A DNA stretch of 64,000 nt from Hydrangea macrophylla (lineage: Eukaryota > Streptophyta > Magnoliopsida > Cornales > Hydrangeaceae). A model generated the notes under the pieces. That model was given only the letters and a program-made list of their open reading frames with translations, made no database searches and had not been told where the DNA came from. Positions 34,201-46,609 of this stretch are shown here, one piece after another. The stretch covers positions 107,231,691 to 107,295,690 of the forward strand of contig CM066984.1 of NCBI GenBank assembly GCA_033977485.1. Reading direction: 5' to 3'. Made by a program: the position numbers and the translations under genes. The number at the start of each line of letters is the position of its first letter. Positions within the stretch are counted from its first letter, which is position 1.

Positions 34201-35664
34201 GGCAAACTTCCGGGAAATTACATTTACCTCCCCGCAAGTTTCTCAAACTTCTAATTAATCCTGGAAACGTCGCACACGTCCATTTTATGCCTTTACGAGT
34301 AAAAACTATAAATTTCAAAAGTTTCCAACTAAGTTTCGTTTGGGTCCAAAATAACGTCCGAAAACTATATTCTGTGGAATCTCTACACAACCTACCTTTT
34401 TAATTAGCGTGACACTCACGTTCTCACCACAGTTCTCAAATCAATATATAACAATATCAGAGATTACTACAATTTACCAAACACAGGTAAAATTACTATT
34501 CATAGAAATACCAGATAAGGTCAAATAACATTTAAATCATATAAATGTCATTTACTCATGATTGTGCAATATGAACTGCCATGCTCCCGTGTCCTTACTG
34601 ACACCTTACCGTTGACTCATAGTCAACCTCAATCCACCATTATCAATTAACATTGATAACCTCTCAATCTACAATTATGCATGATAAAACTATAAATTTT
34701 TGGAACGGGTGTGACAGTATAAGTCACTACACAAACTCTTTATCAAACCTATTAATGAGCTTTTTCACGAACTTGCTCGTGAGTCTTAATCGATCGTGTT
34801 CACGAGCTCGAATGAGCGAGCCGAACCTAGCCTTTATTGAGCTGAATTTCAACCCCTTATTGATACATCATACATCCCAATTTAGTGCCAAAATATAATA
34901 ACTTTGAAACCACGTTAATTTTTAGAAGTAAAGTTGTTTTAAGTTACTACACATTGTAAACTATTTACAACATTTTAGGAGTTAATTATACTTTTGACAC
35001 CTAAATCACTGGAATGTAAAGATACAACGAGAATCAATACGATCATTGAATTCTCCATAGAGCACCTTCATCAACCAGTTTATGGCAATATATTTTATAT
35101 TTTATATTTATTCACATTGAACTCCAAGTTTATGAAAGGACAAACCATCATGATGAGGCCTCGTGACTCAGCATTCAAAATTTCACGAAAAGTTGCACAC
35201 ATATTGGTTTCAATTCCCCCTTCCAACTAGGGGTGAAAACGGTTTGATTTGGTGAGATTTTTATAGAAACCAATCAATTTTGATTTAGTTTTTACATTAG
35301 AGAGATTTTTGGAAAAAAAAGACCAGATCGATCGATTTGGTCGGTGCAAGTAGGTTTTCTTTCACCGCTGCTCGAAACTGACTTTCATTGTTAAATCTAA
35401 ATTTTTTTCTTTGGAAATTGACATTGAAGAATCATTCAGCTGATCAGGCCTAAAAAATCTGCCTAGACTCAGTCCAGCCCGAACTCAAATTTAAGCTCGG
35501 CCCATAGTCACTCGGCCCAGTTGGAGGTTCTATTCAGCACAAAAGCCACATAATACATAGTTATTGGTTCTATATTTTTAATATTATTCCAGGAAAGATA
35601 ACAAGATATGAGAAGGTCTTTCAAATATTAAACAAAATTATTAATCTAGACCATGCAGGTACCA

Positions 35665-35690
35665 CCCCCCCCCCCCCCCCCCCCCCCCCC
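35665..35690. repeat. Poly(C) tract, 26 nt
   Basis: Uninterrupted run of 26 C following CCATGCAGGTACCA. Confidence 0.9.
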
Positions 35691-35914
35691 TCCCAATGCA
35701 ACAATGTATGTATATATTTATATTAGAAAGTGAGAGGGAGTGGCCGAGTGGGAGGGAGAGAGAGCACAATTCAGAAGATATAAGGATTGTTTTTGTTCTG
35801 GACTGGTTATATATTACACTCTTGGCCCAGATAAGACATTAATTGGTAAAGTAGATATGGACCAAAATTATTAATCTGGACCATGCAAGTATTTGGCCTC
35901 TTGCCGAGGTTGAA

Positions 35915-35920
<6 letters not shown>

Positions 35921-35958
<38 letters not shown>
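35921..35958. repeat. Poly(C) tract, 38 nt
   Basis: Uninterrupted run of 38 C about 40 bp after the second copy of the CCATGCA-containing block. Homopolymers this long are prone to length error in assemblies. Confidence 0.9.
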
Positions 35959-37048
35959 AGCATGTAACAATGTCTTAAAGGGACCACAAAAAGATGTTAC
36001 CTACGGACAATTTTCTTAGGAGAAAGTAAAATTCCATTTTTTTTTTTTTGTTGGAATTATGCACAAATCATTTTAAGATGTTTTCTATGTTATTCGAATG
36101 TTTGAGAGAAAACAAGAACATCATTGATATAAACAACACAAAAATCTTTAACATCGTTGAAGATTTCATCCATCCAGTAATTCATGTTTAATCTAAACTT
36201 ATAAGTTAACCAATCCTCATATTTTTATTTTACAGTAATTCATGTTTAGTTTATATATATATGTATATATATATATATATTTAAATTATTTGTTATAGTG
36301 ATTTTGTATAAGGACATAAGTACCAAGGCTTGGAAAATGGGAGAAGGTTCGAATCCTGATATGAGTATAGCATACAAAGCCTACAACCAACTAAACAATC
36401 TATATATATATATATTCGTAGCAAAATAAGAAATACTATACTCCTAATTATCTTTTCATTTTTTTTGTTAATCGTTTCATGTAGTAGGAGATGAGTAGGA
36501 GTCGGGGTGGTCTCAAGTGTTGGGCTGTGGCTATGAGTGGAGTCGGGGTGGGGTTCGAACTCTAGTAGTGAACGTGGCATTTACAAGTACTTTTTAACAA
36601 ATGGTGGGCTCAGCAGTTGCTCAAAATAGTTCATTATCTTGCTTAAGGTAAAATATATAAAGCATTATCCCTAATATCCCATTTTAAGAGCGCTTTATTA
36701 TATTTTGGATGTCATGTTTTACGAGTACTATTTGAAAAATCAATATACTTTAACTTCATACTTTTTCAATCATTGTTATGTTAAACTCTCTCACTTTTCA
36801 TTGTGAAAGAGAACAATGAAATTTTAGATATAAAATAATGGACTAACAAATAAATAAAAAAATTGAATATAATAAAAAAATATTTTCTTAAATAATTAAA
36901 ATTCTTTAAAAAAAAAGCCTTAATTTGGAAGGGAGCACCAAACTTCTAAGAAAGTTGTTCAAAAGGGACATCTAGATAAAAGATTTCACAGAATTGGGTT
37001 TACTTGTAGAAATTCATAAATTAACTTTCATTTTCTCATTTTTATGTG

Positions 37049-37236
37049 AGTAATATTTGGGGCACTAACAAATTTCACTAATATTCACATTCACACTCAC
37101 ACTCTATCTCTCTCTTAGTAGCACTTTGGACTCTATTTCTCTCTTAGTAGAACTTTGGAACTAAAGTGCCACTAAAAGAGAGATAGAGTGTGGATGTAAG
37201 TATTTGTGAGATTTGTTAGTGCTCCTAGCATTGTTG
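37049..37236. mobile_element. MITE, CACTAACAAA family copy 1
   Basis: Inverted ends GGGGCACTAACAAATTTCAC and GATTTGTTAGTGCTCC, with a subterminal CTATCTCTCTCTTAGTAG and its complement. Two more copies are at 39242 and 40267. Exact borders uncertain by a few bases. Confidence 0.7.
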
Positions 37237-37267
37237 TTTCTATATATGCGTCGATGACTTCCGATTC

Positions 37268-37502
37268 TTTTTTTTTTTTTTCTTACCTAGATCCAAGCCA
37301 TGGATACGCACACACTCCACACGCACACACATCCCAGCCCAACCCAACCCCAAATTCCTCAATGGCCCATAACAAAGTCCAACAAGGACCACTCATTCCG
37401 ACTGAAGTACACACGAGGGGCAAGAAAATATAATCCCCTAAAGGAATTCGAACACACCACCTTCCTCCCTGAAAAAGTGATGCCGTACCACTTGACCACT
37501 AA
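37268..37502 (-). mobile_element. tRNA-derived SINE
   Basis: On the minus strand the head has an A-box-like TTAGTGGTCAAGTGG and, about 45 bp on, a B box GTTCGAATTCC. The body ends in a poly(A) tail (T-run at 37268-37281 on the plus strand). The length of about 235 bp is usual for plant SINEs. A Harbinger MITE sits exactly at its head. Confidence 0.65.
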
Positions 37503-37785
37503 GGCTTAGTTTGGCCCCCACGTGGCTTTTTAAAAGGAGCTTATGAAATTTATTACTATATTCTTTGATAATTTTATACAAGTGACACACTACTCTTCAA
37601 AAAGATATCATGAAACCAAAAAGTAACCTTGAGATTTTAAAAGCTCCATTTTAGAGCTTTTAAAAGCTCCCTCCATAAAAGCTCTAGGTTCAATTTTTGC
37701 AAAACTCATAAACTAATTACCAAATAAATTAACATAAAATTAGCTTTAAAAAAAGAAAAACACCACATAGGGGCCAAACTAAGCC
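37503..37785. mobile_element. PIF/Harbinger-type MITE, copy 2
   Basis: 283 bp with ends GGCTTAGTTTGGCCCC and GGGGCCAAACTAAGCC (perfect 16-bp inverted repeats) and the 3-bp duplication TAA on both sides (37500-37502, 37786-37788). Homologous throughout to 11077-11360. Confidence 0.85.
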
Positions 37786-37788
37786 TAA

Positions 37789-39080
37789 GAATCTTGGCCT
37801 ATGACTTCCAAATCTAAGCTAATGTATATAAATGTGCATGATACTAAAGTTTTATGCATTTTATATGCATATCCTTTTAGCTTTCCAACCTTATATCACT
37901 AACATCAATTTGTCTTCTTGGGAACGCGACTAAAACAAATCGAGTGAGTAGTCACAATCCTCACTCAACTTTCACACTTTAAACTATACTTTATTTAAAG
38001 TCTCACCAACTTTCACGCAAAGCCTTTCAACTTTTAGGGCTTAGTTAAAAGCAAATTGTATAATTAAGTAATTAATCCCATCAAACCAAATGGACATTAT
38101 GGACACCACTACCACACACACTTATGTATCATATATATATATATATATATATTGTAATTAATTTGTAGGTAAATTACCAATGGCTGTACCTGTAACTGGA
38201 GAAAAGTTAACTCTGTATGATTATATTATGGACTAATACTATAAATAGGTTATATCGTCTGTAAAGTAAAAATATTTGCTAATTTGCACTTCATAATAGG
38301 TGTGCTTTGTTTAATATTACTTGCATCCTCCTCCTCCTCGGTTAAAAAAAAAAAAAAAATCAGTATAATTTTATAAAACACATTCATCTAATCTAATATT
38401 TATTCACGTGTCATCAACCAACAGTTTTCATTCTTCTTTTCCTTTTTTATTTTCATTTTTATAGTGCCGGATTCCATCTAGTATATACATTTACTATTTA
38501 GGCCCTAGATTTTTTTTTTTTTTTTTTTTTAATTCTTCATTTTACCACATTTTTTAATACTGTTATTCGTTGTCCCCTTTCACATTACTAATTTCTCTAT
38601 TGTTTTTTTGTATTTTCATTTTATATTGATGATATATATTTTATTTATTCCTTAAAAAAAAAATTGTACATAATTTTTCGTACATTGCACCGGTTTAAGA
38701 CCAGATTGGTAATAAAAATTCAACCCAGCTTCTAGTTGTCTATGGTTCTATTAGAACGTAGATCCAAGTTTAATTATGGAGTATATTATAGCATGAATGG
38801 TCCCAGAGCTTCCACTTATTATTCCTATCAACTAAATAAATGATACTTGGGTTTTAGGATCAAGATTGAAAGAGACTTGTATCCACACACTTAAGTTACA
38901 AAGAAATAACGTCTTACCTTTTTGTTCTATTACGTCCAATAAAAGTATTAGTCCAACATTAAAAAAGAGATCGAGAGAATATTTAGCAAAGCAACAAAAG
39001 CCAAAAAAAATTAAACACCCATCAGTCCATCACAATCGCATCTTAAATTGTTGTTGTTGTTGTTTTATTATTATTATTTT

Positions 39081-39114
<34 letters not shown>

Positions 39115-39241
39115 TGTGTTTCCTTCAACTTACGTCACGTAGCATAACCGCATATTCTTTTGGTCTCCACTTCTGATTGGAACTACCTATTCACAAGCTA
39201 TACAAAAATCCAACATAATTTATGTGTACGCATTTTTTTTG
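37789..39241. other. Intergenic DNA, nothing recognised
   Basis: AT-rich with (AT)n at about 38128-38152 and 39083-39106, and long A or T runs. I see no gene or transposon ends. Confidence 0.4.
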
Positions 39242-39400
39242 GGCAATGTTAGGGGTACTAACAAAATTCACTAATACTTACTAACACACTCTATCTCTCT
39301 TCTAGTGGTATTGCGGGGTCCGCCCCGTAATACCACTAGAAGAGAGATAGAGTGTGTTAGTAAGTATTAGTGGATATTGTTAGTGCCCCAAATATAACTC
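39242..39400. mobile_element. MITE, CACTAACAAA family copy 2 (near-perfect hairpin)
   Basis: Two arms of about 70 bp around the centre GGGGTCCGCCCC. Each arm contains CACTCTATCTCTCTTCTAGT or its exact complement. Of the three copies its arms are the least diverged. Confidence 0.8.
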
Positions 39401-39560
39401 TTTTTTTTAGGGTACAGTAGTTCCATGCTTCATGAGCATGCTGTTAAAGTTTTAGAAGTCAGTGGATAATTAGTTGTAAAGTTTTGGCTAAGAAAATTTC
39501 CTTTTTTTTTAGTAGGGGGTGGCTGTTATTGCAATTTGGTAATAATTAATGATTCAAATA

Positions 39561-39864
39561 GGGTAAAATACACTTACACCCTCCGTGGTTTGACCGATTT
39601 GCACTTACCCCCTTGTGGCTTAAATTTTGGCACTAATACTCCCTATGGTTCGGACTAAAGTACAATGTTAAAATTTGCTAAGGAATTGAAGGGGGTAAGT
39701 GCAAATCGGCCAAACCACAAGGGGTATTAGTGCTAAAATTATTCACAACATATTTAACGGTTGTACTTTAGTCCGAACCATAGGGGTATTAGTGCCAAAA
39801 TTTAAACCACAAGGGGGTAAATGCAAATCGGCCAAACCACAGGGGGTGTAAGTGTATTTAACCC
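39561..39864. mobile_element. Mutator-type MITE with perfect 9-bp duplication
   Basis: Ends GGGTAAAATACACTTACACC and GGTGTAAGTGTATTTAACCC are inverted repeats. The 9-bp ATTCAAATA occurs at 39552-39560 and 39865-39873. Internal segments about GGTTCGGACTAAAGTACAA and AAATCGGCCAAACCAC are also inverted. 304 bp, no coding capacity. Confidence 0.9.
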
Positions 39865-40266
39865 ATTCAAATATTCAACCAATTGAGTAATTGATGGATT
39901 AACGGTTGTTTGGTTACATGCTTTGAGAAAGTACTCGGGTATTTTTCTGGATTCAATTTCATAATTGCAATAAGTATTATTAGTATAGTACATTCGGTTT
40001 GCAGGAAAGTTTTCAGGAACATGGGAATTCTATTTTGTGATGAAAAAAATGAAGAAAAATTAATTTACAAATATTTTAATCTTTCCAAGTTTTTCACAAT
40101 TGTCATTATGGGACTTCTACTTTGTGATGAAAAATTGAACAAAAATTAATTTACAAATATCTTAATCTTGGCAATTTTTTTTCACAATTCTCATTATTTA
40201 TGGGACCTCTATTTCATTTTTGCACAGGGAGATCACAATAGTTTTCATGAAGCATGATTATAATAG

Positions 40267-40441
40267 AGTAATATTTGGAGCATCAACAAATTCCACTAAC
40301 ACCCACACCTATGTTCTATCTCTCTTAGTACTCACACCCACACTTTATCTCTCTCCTAGTGGCAAGTGCCACTAGGAGAGATAGTGCCACTAAGAGAGAG
40401 ATGGAGTGTGAGTGTGAATATTAGTGCCCCTAGCATTGTTG
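40267..40441. mobile_element. MITE, CACTAACAAA family copy 3
   Basis: Ends GGAGCATCAACAAATTCCAC and ATATTAGTGCCCCTAGC with inner CTATCTCTCTTAGT and GGAGAGATAGTGCCAC arms. Related to 37049 and 39242. Confidence 0.7.
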
Positions 40442-40534
40442 ATTATAATATTATTTCTAAATTTGTAATTACAAGACTACCATAGAGTTCATAGATGCCA
40501 TACATTTACCATGAGTACTTCGCATTACATATTA

Positions 40535-41013
40535 GGGTAAATTACATTTTACCTTTATGTGATTAGATTCATTTTTACTTTACTCCTACGTGGTTCAAAA
40601 ATGAATACTGGACCCCTGTGATTTTCGTACTAAATTGAAACTGTTAAGAATTTTCTCACACTGATAAAAATTCTAAAATTGACTAAAATATTAACATTTA
40701 ACCATCTTTGTGAGGTTAATTTTGGTGTTAACCTCCTCTGTGGGGATAATGTTGTCATTTAACCCACTGTGTGGGGCTAATTTTTAACATTTAACCACTT
40801 GTGGGGGCTAATTTTGGGATTAATTTGGACACTTAAACTATCCTATGTAGGGCTTATTTTAACACGTAATCTCCATTATAGGGCAATTTGAAGAGAAATC
40901 TTAGTAGGTTCACTTTAGTCCAAACCACAAGAGATAACAATGTCCACTTTTGAAGCACATGGTGGTAAAGTAAAAATGAGTCTAACCACAAAGGGGTAAA
41001 ATGTAACTAACCC
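40535..41013. mobile_element. Mutator-type MITE, 479 bp
   Basis: Ends GGGTAAATTACATTTTACC and GGTAAAATGTAACTAACCC. Arms of about 60 bp also include TTTTTACTTTACTCC and GGTAAAGTAAAAATGAG. The flanks TACATATTA and TACAAATTT agree at 7 of 9 positions, a decayed 9-bp duplication. The centre has repeated TTAACC(A/T)YYTGTGTGGGG units. Confidence 0.75.
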
Positions 41014-41019
41014 TACAAA

Positions 41020-41222
41020 TTTTTTTTTTTTTGAAATTTACTTGAAATATGGCTGAATACACACACACTCATTTTAACCTAGAGCCCAACAAGCGCCAAT
41101 TATTTTGGCTGAAGATTAAATAGCGGGGCAAGCAAAAGAACCCGCTTTTATTCGAATCCTTCCCTCTACACCAGAGTCCAGAGAAGAGAAGTTACTCCAA
41201 TTGAACTAGACTCGCTTGGTAA
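41020..41222 (-). mobile_element. tRNA-derived SINE, second copy type
   Basis: On the minus strand the A box (TAGTTCAATTGGAG) is followed about 45 bp on by a B box (GGATTCGAAT), and the body ends in a poly(A) tail (T-run at 41020-41033). Only box motifs and the tail support it. Confidence 0.55.
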
Positions 41223-41411
41223 GCTTACATAATTTGTTTAAATGCTATCATTAACTTACCCAAATATTGGCGGCTCATCACCTAGAGGGCCCTAGCAGAC
41301 GAGACGAACCACAAGTAAGTTGTTTGGTCATTTTGGGCAAACCCTCCATGTTGTCCCGTCATTTATTTCATGTTCCCATTTACCATTTTGCCCTTTACGC
41401 TAAATGAAAGA

Positions 41412-42163
41412 GTAATACTTGGAGTCAGAGGCCTGTAAACGGATCGGTTTGGATCCGATCTGATCCGAATCCAACACAAAATATTCGATAATAATATCTG
41501 AATGCGAATATTTTGTTAGCAAACGGATCGGATTTGGATTTGGTATATCTGACCCGACAACCCGAAACTAATATAATTTAATTTACAGTTTAGCTCCCCT
41601 TGTTTTGTGAAAATAACATAATGCCCCTACACTATAAAATTCTTTTGGTGTTTAATGGATATCCGATTAAAAAAAAAAAATTATATATATATATATATTA
41701 AAAATTTGGTACTTAACGGATATCCGATTAAAAATTTTCTTTGGTGCTTAACGGATATCCAATTAATAGATAAAAACTTGATTTGCTTAAGGGTTTTTTT
41801 TTTAAGTGCTTAACGGATATCCGTCGGATATCCGAATCCTAACAAATTCGGATTCGGATTTTGGTTAACGGATTTTTTTATCAGATCATATTCGGATTTA
41901 GTTAACGGATTTTGTATCGGATTCGGATATTACAATTTTGATCCGAATCCGATCCGTTTACAGGCCTATTTAGGACACATCATTCACACAATTTTTTGTA
42001 CACAACCTAATAAATGCCTATCTCTCTCCTGTGATGTCGCTGGATTCCACAATGACAAAGGAGTGACACAGGAGAGAGATAGACACATTTCAGAAGTGAC
42101 AAGAAGAGAGATATACACATTTATTAAATTATGTGTGAATGATTGTGTCCCAAGTACCGCTCT
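41412..42163. mobile_element. MITE interrupted by another MITE
   Basis: The outer element ends at 42163 with TGTGTGAATGATTGTGTCCCAAGTAC. Its other end (GTAATACTTGG) is at 41412, and the matching GGACACATCATTCACACA resumes at 41973, after the inner element. The subterminal parts CTATCTCTCTCC and GGAGAGAGATAG pair. It resembles the CACTAACAAA family in layout. Confidence 0.6.
41429..41967. mobile_element. Nested MITE with AGGCCTGTAAACGGATCGG ends
   Basis: Terminal inverted repeats AGGCCTGTAAACGGATCGG and CCGATCCGTTTACAGGCCT. The interior is rich in GGATATCCGATTAA and CTTAACGGATATCC repeats. 539 bp, non-coding, inside the element listed at 41412. Confidence 0.8.
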
Positions 42164-42642
42164 AAATGAAATCCTTGTTTGAAATGTAGTCATGGTTGAA
42201 TGAACATCTCATTTCTGCTCATACCATTTCTATAGTTGGAAGTGTACCATTTTAGCAGGATTAAGAGAGCATTTTTGCTCACTCAATTTTTGGTTCACCA
42301 ATGTTCACACAACCCTCCATTGGTCAATGCAATAGAATTCATGATTAAATAACATTAGTTAAATGTTAAATCCCATTATATTAACCAATAGAAGACTAAA
42401 GAAGTATTAATGAACCAAAAATTAGATGAACAAAAGCATTTTGCAATGATCGATAAATGCGAATGCAAACCGATGACATCATGTATCTCAATTCGAAGAT
42501 TCACGGTGACATTTCGATTCCCATAGGGTTGAGTATGAGTATAGTGAGAAGTAAAAAAAATGAAATTCTTTCCTTAAAAAATAATAATAATAAAATTCTT
42601 TTGTTTTTGGTAATTTTGTGGGTCACATTCTAATTGACTGCA

Positions 42643-43035
42643 AGGATGGATCTAGTGGGGGCGAAGGGGTGGGGGAACCCCTCCCCTTAGATTTGGAAAA
42701 AAAAAATATTATAGCATTATTAAAAAATACACGTTAAGTATATACACTCGCTCCCCTAAATTTTTTTTTAAATTGTTAAGCTCACCCCCCCTTCGATTTT
42801 TTTTTTTAAACTGATGTGTATATGTAATTTCTGAAAAAGTTTAGTGTGTGTTTATAAACATAAATTCTGAATTTAGTTTACAAATTGCTCCATACCTTAT
42901 TGATTCAATAGTTTGTATTTATTTCTCCTTCTATATTTATCTCATTATAAAAAATTATAAATAAATGCCATTTTTTTCGGGGGCAAACCCCCGCATCTCT
43001 TCGCCCCACTAAACTATATTCCTAGATCCATCCCT
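42643..43035. mobile_element. MULE-like element with 11-bp duplication
   Basis: The perfect 11-bp AATTGACTGCA is at 42632-42642 and 43036-43046. Ends AGGATGGATCTAGTGGGGGC and CTAGATCCATCCCT are inverted. 393 bp, no ORF. Confidence 0.85.
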
Positions 43036-43233
43036 AATTGACTGCATTCCCCCGACTAGTTTTGGAGAATAGTAATCAAAGGGGAATGTTTTTTGGTTCC
43101 TTGATTTTCAATAAGAGTAATTCTTCGGCCATAAAAGAATTTTACAAAAATAACACAATAAAGAGTAATGTGTCTATCTCTCTCATCAGTGGACCCCGTA
43201 GTTTCAGTATACCCCACCAGGAAAGATATAGAC

Positions 43234-45160
43234 TGTCACACCCCAACCCACCACATGCGGATTAGGACCGTGTAACAAAGAATTACCCAAACCAAAACAC
43301 CCCTTAATAATGGTAAAATAAGAGTTAAACATAGTAAAAGGAATTCATTAGATTAAACCGACCCAAGGGTAAAATAGTCATTAAGAACATATAGTCAAAT
43401 TTTATATCAAAAGATAGTCTTTCGAGTCTCGGTTCTAAAGCAAAAAACGGCGCGCGAATTCAAATTTTTTAGAAAGAGTTATGTCCATTTCCGTAAAAGT
43501 CGACATGCCAAAAATAAACTTGCGAATTTCGCACATCAAATTTCTACACCAATTTTCCCTGTTTAAGAGTTAAAAACATAATCAAAACCAAATTACTCAT
43601 ACAAACCCATTATCATTCTTTACCAACTGATCCACTAAAATTTCCATGACACTTGGAAACTAAGAAGAAATTAAACTAGATTATTACAAAATCCTTACTC
43701 TAACTAATCTTAATTCCAAAACATACAAAATGAGTTTCTACTCCCAACTCAACTGAGTACACCCACAACCAACGTATTAACATATACAACACAAGAAACA
43801 TACTCCCAAGTTGTCCAGAACCCCGTGGTTCAATGCTTCTCACTGTGATGTTCATCTGAACCTGCGTGGTCATTAGCCACAAAATCGAATAAGCTTTCAC
43901 TCAGTGAGTACGTGGTACTGATCATGCAATTGGAGTATTTAATGATTCATAACACCAATTAAACATTCACAACAATAAATGGTCGCAGGCGTGTCAAGTA
44001 ATCAATCACCATCATTCTGGACCCCTGATTCCGGGCCATTCTCATTTTTTTTCCATCGCATATAGCGAAATCGCTCATTCTCTCGTGACCGTAGTCAATT
44101 CACTGTGATCGTCACCACCGTCCCCTTTTCTTGAGGACTTCATCATCATCCCCCTTTTTCTGTGAGGGATGGCGTCCCTTATATACGGGCTAAATAATGG
44201 TTATTATTACTTGAGGCCCTTTGACCCAAATAAGCACATAAGCAACTCAACATGTCAATATGGCAATTTCAATATTTTAGACATGTTAAATAATAATTAA
44301 TCACATGCTTTTCTACTTAATCATAAATTAAGCGTTCTAAGCATTTAATAACAATTAAAAGACAATAAACATCCAATTTTGAGATTAGGACACTCACCTT
44401 ACAAATAGGTCCAAAATAAGCTTAGAATTCCCAAATTCCTTTGCAAAACTAGCTCTTAATGATTCCAACGATATCCCTACATATATATATATATACATAT
44501 CACATGTATGTATCACCCCTCAAAATGAGTCGCAGAAAAACATTACCAAAATTGAAAAAGAAAGATATAGAAATAATCTTCTCACCTTCATGAGTCCGAA
44601 TATGACTTCGATTCGTGAAACGGTGTATCGACGGCGGAGAAATAGCGACGAAACGGCGACGGAATCAACTTTCTCCTCTTATGGCCGACTAACGCCTCTC
44701 TGTTTCTCTTTTTTTTTTTTGTTTGATATACTGAAGAATGTGACAACACATATGAGACGTATATCTCATATTCTAACTTAGTCATAATTATACTTGAACC
44801 CCCGAATATTTTTAAGTTCTTATTATGAAACCCCCTCAATTTTACATTAACTATTTAATATCTAAATGAGTATGTCTATGTCACGTATGAACCCCAAAAG
44901 TGGTCTCAAGTATTTTATAAAGTTGCTAATTAACCTACTAGTTATGAACCATGTTCCTATTCGCTCTCACTAAGGTACTCAAATTGGTACCATAAATCGT
45001 TATAATTAACAATAAAATATTAAAAATAATTTAACAAATATTCATTTAATCATATAAATGTAACTAAATACAATTTATTCAATATGGACTTCCCGTGGGT
45101 CCCACGTCATATATATCAAACTGTGCCCTCTATCAAGCACTTATCACATTGAGGTGACTG
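43234..45160 (-). mobile_element. LTR F, Gypsy-type, interrupted by LTR C
   Basis: Begins (plus reading) TGTCACACCCCAACCCACCA, the same class of end as LTRs A, D and E. Internal order also agrees: ATTTCGCACATCAAA, a GAGTACGTG-like stretch, the CATGTTAAATAATAATTAA region, CATATATATATATATACATA at the promoter position. LTR C is inserted at 45161. The expected right end (about 0.2-0.3 kb more) was not found beyond LTR C, so LTR F is truncated. No palindrome array is present. Confidence 0.55.
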
Positions 45161-45824
45161 TGTCACGCCCCGGAACGGCATAAATAGAGAAAAATAAATT
45201 TCCTTTATGGGTCCATAAGGAATGACAGGTGAAAGTCACTAATAATCCACACCACGCAGTACTAGTCCAAAAGAAAAGCAACAGTAATCAACTGAAAATA
45301 GCACAAAGTGCTAACTATTACAAACTATCAGAGTATGGTCCACAGGATCACAACAGGTCTGAAGACAACAAATGCCCAAGTACCCATTAACAAAAGTTTA
45401 ACAGAACAACTGAAATTAAATCTAATTATAACATCTTCAGTCTTCAACTGGCATAAGGATAATCCTTCCTGGTGTAATCGTCATCAGTGGGGCCCTCCTC
45501 TGGATAATAGTCGTCAGGGTACTGGTCCTTACCTGCAGAATAAGGGACAGGATATTCTGGACGGGGAATGTCCAGGCAATAAAAGGCCGTCAGCTTACTG
45601 AGAGCTGAGTGAGCATAAACTAACGAGGTACCAGTTATCTGAAGTAAACACAAGCTTATAAAAACACGAGTTAACATCTTATTATAAAATAACATTATCT
45701 TGTTCTTCTATTCATTCTTATAAACCGACCCTTATCGTCTTATTACTCAAATACCGAACTCAACGTATTCAGATGTCATGAACAGACTCAATCGTTTAAC
45801 TCTAGGGATACACCCTTATTCTGT

Positions 45825-46140
45825 CTATCGCTTTTAAGAACAATGGTCCTGTTCACCGCATGTCATGGACTCCACGTCAGTCTGTCCCCAGCTTTTAAGA
45901 ACAATGGTCCTGTTCACCGCATTTCAGGGATATAACGTTTCGAACAAGGCATATCAATCTATTGCCACGACTTAACGTCATCTACTAGTGATCCCAGCTC
46001 ACCGCTTTTAAGAACCATGGTCCGGTTCACCGCTTTTAAGAGCATATCATAGATCATCCAGTCTATCTTAAGACTTCTTGGTCCAGCTCACCGCTTTTAA
46101 GAACCATGGTCCGGTTCACCGCTTTTAAGAGCATATCATG
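45825..46140. repeat. CTTTTAAGAACCATGGTCC tandem repeats in LTR C
   Basis: About six units with GCTTTTAAGAACMATGGTCC and GTTCACCGC. One composite unit of about 65-70 bp is duplicated almost exactly (around 46000-46040 and 46090-46140). The core ACCATGGT is itself palindromic. Confidence 0.8.
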
Positions 46141-46449
46141 ACCAATCGTCCATCCACGTACCATTCCCGGAACTTACCAAACCTACTTATGTTCCATTCT
46201 ACATCGACACATGACAATTCCCAATGTGGCCTGACTACTCGGATTAAAAGAAACGGATATCGAACTCATATCAGAAACAACACGTCAACCCACGTCTTCA
46301 TATTACTTTTTATTCATTATCCATAAATCTTTGGTGTCACATTTCTCCTGTCTACCCCACAATCGTATAATGGAATTCCCGAATCAGAAATCGAACAACT
46401 AAACCTCTTATATAATAAACAGGCAAAGGAAACCATGTACTGATCATGT

Positions 46450-46609
46450 CAATCGATTGGAACAGAGGTTCAATCGATTGGAACAAAATTTATATCAATC
46501 GATTGAGAAATATGTCAATCGATTGGAACAATGTCAATCGATTGAAATCCTATTCAATCGATTGGGATGCAACTGATGTCAATCGATTGAGATTTATGTC
46601 AATCGATTG
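46450..46609. repeat. CAATCGATTG palindrome array 1 in LTR C
   Basis: Eight intact decamers start at 46450, 46471, 46496, 46516, 46535, 46555, 46580 and 46600. Successive distances are 21, 25, 20, 19, 20, 25 and 20 bp. Downstream of the LTR TATA box. Confidence 0.95.

Larger units (their letters stand above)
31005..34716 (-). mobile_element. Truncated Gypsy element A (LTR, PBS, gag, part of protease)
   Basis: Read on the minus strand the order is 5' LTR (34716-32498), PBS, leader, gag and protease start. Homology ends near 31005 and no 3' LTR or pol is found to the left, so the 3' half is deleted. The left border is therefore approximate. Confidence 0.75.
32498..34716 (-). mobile_element. 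LTR A (5' LTR of element A)
   Basis: 2219 bp on the minus strand, from TGTCACACCCG (34716) to GTCGTGACA (32498). The TATA box is at 34191-34200. It is homologous to LTR E at 51911-57036 over its length. It carries an array of CAGTCGACTG palindromes and a short tandem repeat (TACTGGTTGGGCC at 33537-33600). Confidence 0.85.
34717..37048. other. Intergenic DNA with diverged duplication and poly(C) tracts
   Basis: No gene seen. It holds copy 2 of the duplication described at 23295 (35114-35228 and 35450-35510). It also holds a local duplication of AATTATTAATCTRGACCATG (about 35635 and 35867), each copy followed by a long poly(C) tract, and (AT)n at about 36257-36280. Confidence 0.5.

Noticed and set aside
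43100..43233. Half of a MITE cut by LTR F
   Set aside because: GTCTATCTCTCTC and GAAAGATATAGAC pair, but the other terminus was not found beyond the LTR stack, so no element is called.
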